From: Paracoccus salsus | GTDB taxonomy: Bacteria; Pseudomonadota; Alphaproteobacteria; Rhodobacterales; Rhodobacteraceae | Assembly: GCF_021556615.1 (NCBI RefSeq) | Contig: NZ_JAKGGD010000001.1 | Location: forward strand, 248,001 to 312,000 | DNA length: 64,000 bases | Direction: 5' to 3' | Shown here: piece after piece, positions 63,759 to 64,000 of the stretch | How the letters are laid out: the number at the start of each line of letters is the position of its first letter | How positions within the stretch are numbered: position 1 is the first letter of the stretch | Translations under genes and position numbers: made by a program | Notes under the pieces: generated by a model | The model's input: only the letters and a program-made list of their open reading frames with translations | Told to the model about the DNA's origin: nothing | Database searches by the model: none

Positions 63759-64000
63759 TCCCCTCTGGACACAGACGCCTGATCCTGACCCGCCACGCGA
63801 AATCGGCCTGGGACGATCCGACCCTGTCCGATCACGACCGCCCCCTGAACGAGCGTGGGCGGCGCTCTGCCAGGGCGCTTGGAGACTGGATGGCCAGCCG
63901 TGGCTACGAGCCCGAGGAAGTGTTGTGTTCCTCGGCCAAGCGCACGCAGGAAACCTGGGCGATGATCGCCGGTGCTCCGCTTGAGGTGCGTCCGCTGATT
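63755..64000 (+). CDS. SixA-like histidine phosphatase (partial)
   Basis: First 82 codons only; continues past the window. The RHG-type motif is LILTRHAKSAWDD with catalytic His in RHAKS, then DHDRPLNERGRRSARAL and VLCSSAKRTQETW. Matches phosphohistidine phosphatase SixA and related histidine phosphatases. Overlaps the previous stop by 4 bases (ATGA). Confidence 0.85.
   Translation, partial: MIPSGHRRLILTRHAKSAWDDPTLSDHDRPLNERGRRSARALGDWMASRGYEPEEVLCSSAKRTQETWAMIAGAPLEVRPLI

Overview
The window reads as a chromosome segment of a high-GC alphaproteobacterium of the Rhodobacteraceae, most likely Paracoccus or a close relative. Evidence: a ccoGHIS cluster behind an FNR-type box, a Sat-CysC fusion, DUF1150 next to Hsp20, a YdcH protein beside purEK, and the rpmH-rnpA-yidD-ttcA-yidC-engB-argB run. 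Species is inference; no 16S gene is present.

Left core (1-33.7 kb). Mostly housekeeping: EamA permease end, DUF4453 protein, hemF, a small lipoprotein, an SDR without its catalytic lysine, rsmC, clpS, and a secreted D-Ala-D-Ala carboxypeptidase with a SPOR domain. Then ccoGHIS (reverse strand; ccoS is only 53 codons), a NicO/DUF1007 metal-transport pair, a lipoprotein hydrolase, ppk2, a GST and parE. A HEPN/AbiU2-like gene (18071-18823) sits alone between parE and a cytochrome c. Next come lolD-lolC/E, radA, cvpA, purF, a Nudix gene, purK-purE, Hsp20-DUF1150, a TolB-like propeller coupled to a 43-codon ORF, sat-cysC, and trxB divergent from an Lrp regulator.

Accessory region (33.7-53.7 kb). 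It starts with a GIY-YIG/T5orf172-like gene overlapping the lrp stop and a 1.1-kb stretch without a supported gene. Then come DUF3008, a remnant of a second SLC13 permease beside an intact one, and a BCCT transporter with a universal stress protein. The rest is metal resistance: an NreA/DmeR-type repressor with a palindromic operator, an NreB-like MFS exporter, and a reverse-strand copper run (multicopper oxidase, small membrane protein, DUF302, truncated VTT protein, YHS-CopA ATPase, DUF411). Upstream of that run is a two-component system in which both genes are visibly broken. Next to it are PepSY, an acidic secreted protein, a DUF2271/ApbE fusion pseudogene and a TPCP-motif P1B ATPase. The region stops at the 3' end of a tRNA-Arg(ACG) gene, a common integration site, but no integrase or att repeat was seen.

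Right core (53.7-64 kb). A histidine kinase, then rpmH-rnpA-yidD-ttcA, an EAL phosphodiesterase, yidC-MOSC-engB-argB, a 4Fe-4S protein and the start of a SixA-like phosphatase, many joined by 4-base stop/start overlaps.

The best leads are the isolated HEPN/AbiU2-like gene, the uncharacterised GIY-YIG-like gene, and the copper island that kept its effectors while its sensor pair and redox neighbours decayed. I do not see a complete new multi-gene system.
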